Positions 62,917 through 64,000 of a stretch of 64,000 nt of DNA are shown here, piece by piece. Within the stretch, counting starts at the first letter, position 1. The number at the start of each line of letters is the position of its first letter. The stretch comes from an uncultured Lewinella sp. (lineage in GTDB: Bacteria; Bacteroidota; Bacteroidia; Chitinophagales; Saprospiraceae), in NCBI GenBank assembly GCA_937873655.1, contig CALMYQ010000101.1, positions 62,001-126,000 on the forward strand, given 5' to 3'. A program made the position numbers and the translations under genes. The notes beneath the pieces are model-generated. The model saw nothing but the letters and a program-made list of their open reading frames with translations. It made no database searches and had not been told where the DNA came from.

Positions 62917-63480
62917 TTAGTACCAATTGAAGCCGATACCTACCGAGAAGGCGACGCCGTCGCGGTGTTGATCGTTCCCGAGAAAGGCCCGTCCCAGGTG
63001 CAATTGGGTCTGCAGGTCGATGGCGAAGCGCTTCTTTTGCACGATCTCGTACCCTGTGGCGGCAGCGACTGCGCAACCGAAATTCCAACGTTCTCCTCCG
63101 GAGTTTTTCTCGTAAAGCGCCGGGAAATCCATGGCCAGACCAACGCCGCCGTTGATCCACCACCTGTCTTTGGCCCAGTATTGGACGGCGGGAATGAGCG
63201 CTTCGAAACTCCGGTCCTTGCCCTCATAATCGTAGATCATGCCGGGCAGGGTGGCCAGTACGGCCAACCGGTCGTTCACCATCCAACCGATCTTGAGGTT
63301 GGGCAGGCTGAGGGCGCCCTGGGCTTTGTTGAAAGGGACTTCCTGATCGCTGTCGGAGATGCTGATGACGCCGCCGCCGGCGCCGATGCCGAATACGAAT
63401 CCGTTCCTTTCAATACCGGTATTCTGACCGAAAACACCGAGGGCGCAAAACGTTAAAACGATGATCAAGACTTTTTTCAT
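62917..63480 (-). CDS. Small outer-membrane beta-barrel protein
   Basis: A 187-residue protein with a signal peptide (LIIVLTFCALGVFGQ) and alternating amphipathic strands rich in Gly and aromatic residues (FVFGIGAGGGVISI, LPNLKIGWMVNDRLAVLAT, DRWWINGGVGLAMD, VAFSVGIGFNWY). It ends in an aromatic residue, as outer-membrane barrels do. The size fits an eight-strand, OmpA/PorT-like barrel. It is transcribed alone and ends at a good intrinsic terminator. Confidence 0.82.
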   Translation of the reverse strand: MKKVLIIVLTFCALGVFGQNTGIERNGFVFGIGAGGGVISISDSDQEVPFNKAQGALSLPNLKIGWMVNDRLAVLATLPGMIYDYEGKDRSFEALIPAVQYWAKDRWWINGGVGLAMDFPALYEKNSGGERWNFGCAVAAATGYEIVQKKRFAIDLQTQLHLGRAFLGNDQHRDGVAFSVGIGFNWY

Positions 63481-63621
63481 GATGTTGTTTTTTTAAGTGA
63501 ATGAAAGTTTATTGTCTTTCTCGAATTGACAATGCAAAGATGGGGCGGTGAGACGCCTCAATCGTCCTGATATGTAATTGCGTACCTTTTGGTGAGATTC
63601 CGAACGTTCGGCGGTGTGCGA

Positions 63622-64000
63622 TCAGCGCTTGCGGGCTATGATCCCGTTGATGAGCTGCATCAGTCCCATAGTGATCAGCATAACAGCGATGACCACGGCC
63701 CCCAGTGAAGGGTATCCATGGATCATGCCGTCCGCGGACTGCCGCACGAGAAGGCCTGCGACGGCGGCGGCTACCCCGCCCGCAACCTGCTGAAGGGAAG
63801 CATCCAGGGCCATGAAAGCACCCCTGTCCCGCTGATCCGGCATGGCGGTGGTCAGGGCTGTGGAGGAGATCATGCGGGCGTTGATCCCTGTAAAGAGGAG
63901 AACGTGCCAGGCAATGACCAGCCAGAGCGGCGTTATGCCCGACCGGCTGTAAACGGCCGCAATGGAAGCGGCCAGGATCGTTCCCGCGGCAAAGACCCGA
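63622..64000 (-). CDS. MFS transporter, C-terminal part (5' end beyond the window)
   Basis: The frame enters from the right edge and ends at a TGA at 63622, leaving about 126 residues. They form hydrophobic helices typical of the last four segments of a major facilitator: LWLVIAWHVLLFTGINARM, then ISSTALTTAMPDQRDRGAFMALDAS (an MFS cytosolic loop with the PDQRDRG motif), VAAAVAGLLV and LGAVVIAVMLITMGLMQLI. The tail is the basic ARKR. The substrate cannot be read from this part. Confidence 0.85.
   Translation of the reverse strand, partial: RVFAAGTILAASIAAVYSRSGITPLWLVIAWHVLLFTGINARMISSTALTTAMPDQRDRGAFMALDASLQQVAGGVAAAVAGLLVRQSADGMIHGYPSLGAVVIAVMLITMGLMQLINGIIARKR

Noticed and set aside
1..64000. 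CRISPR array, insertion sequence or prophage
   Set aside because: No regularly spaced long repeats, transposase or phage genes were seen; the only tandem repeats are the 7-bp units.

Overview
The window is from a Bacteroidota genome, possibly a Saprospiria- or Cytophagia-type environmental lineage. The evidence is a SusC/SusD pair, type IX secretion (Por) C-terminal tails, a regulator that fuses a beta-propeller, a Y_Y_Y domain and a LuxR-type HTH, and the lack of strong Shine-Dalgarno sequences. Almost all genes lie on the minus strand. The genus cannot be named from this sequence.

Bases 1-39,000 (read right to left) hold one continuous biosynthetic operon. It starts with a specialised NusG-family elongation factor (38.8 kb). 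A fragment resembling the start of an Sfp-type PPTase and a small unknown protein follow. Next comes a 6404-residue hybrid synthase with the order FAAL-ACP-KS-AT-ACP-AMT-C-A(dead)-T-C-A-T-C-A-T-C-T-C. After it are an exported SxxK serine hydrolase, a SyrP/TauD-like oxygenase, an NRPS (C*-A-T-C), an aromatic amino acid hydroxylase, a second NRPS (half C-A-T-C-A-T-E), a tryptophan 2,3-dioxygenase, a CmlA-like diiron hydroxylase and an ABC transporter ATPase cut by the left edge. Gaps between these genes are mostly 6-50 bp.

The FAAL-KS-AT-AMT front end is the logic used to make beta-amino fatty acids in iturin/mycosubtilin-type lipopeptides. Seven peptidyl carrier domains follow, so the expected product is a beta-aminoacyl lipopeptide of up to seven residues. 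Hand-read A-domain pocket residues suggest Asp (third NRPS module) and Asn (second NRPS protein). The other pockets cannot be assigned. The line breaks several rules: one A domain is eroded at every core motif, one module has no A domain, both downstream proteins begin with a crippled or half C domain, and there is no thioesterase after the terminal epimerase.

Bases 39,000-43,600 hold a small unknown gene, a secreted protein, a gene remnant, and a minus-strand set of SDR, cupin, cytochrome c and SorA-type sulfite dehydrogenase genes.

Bases 43,700-59,050 form a polysaccharide utilisation locus. It has a membrane sensor-regulator, two PF10091 (GH144-like) proteins, a five-repeat binding-module protein, a sulfatase and a SusC/SusD pair placed last. 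This suggests use of a glucan-like, possibly sulfated, glycan.

Bases 59,100-64,000 carry an MscS-type channel, tRNA-Arg(CCG), a PL10-like pectate lyase, a lipoprotein, an outer-membrane barrel protein with a clear intrinsic terminator, and the C-terminal end of an MFS transporter cut by the right edge. Three intergenic loci are built from 7-bp tandem units; two of them fold back as mirror-image hairpins.
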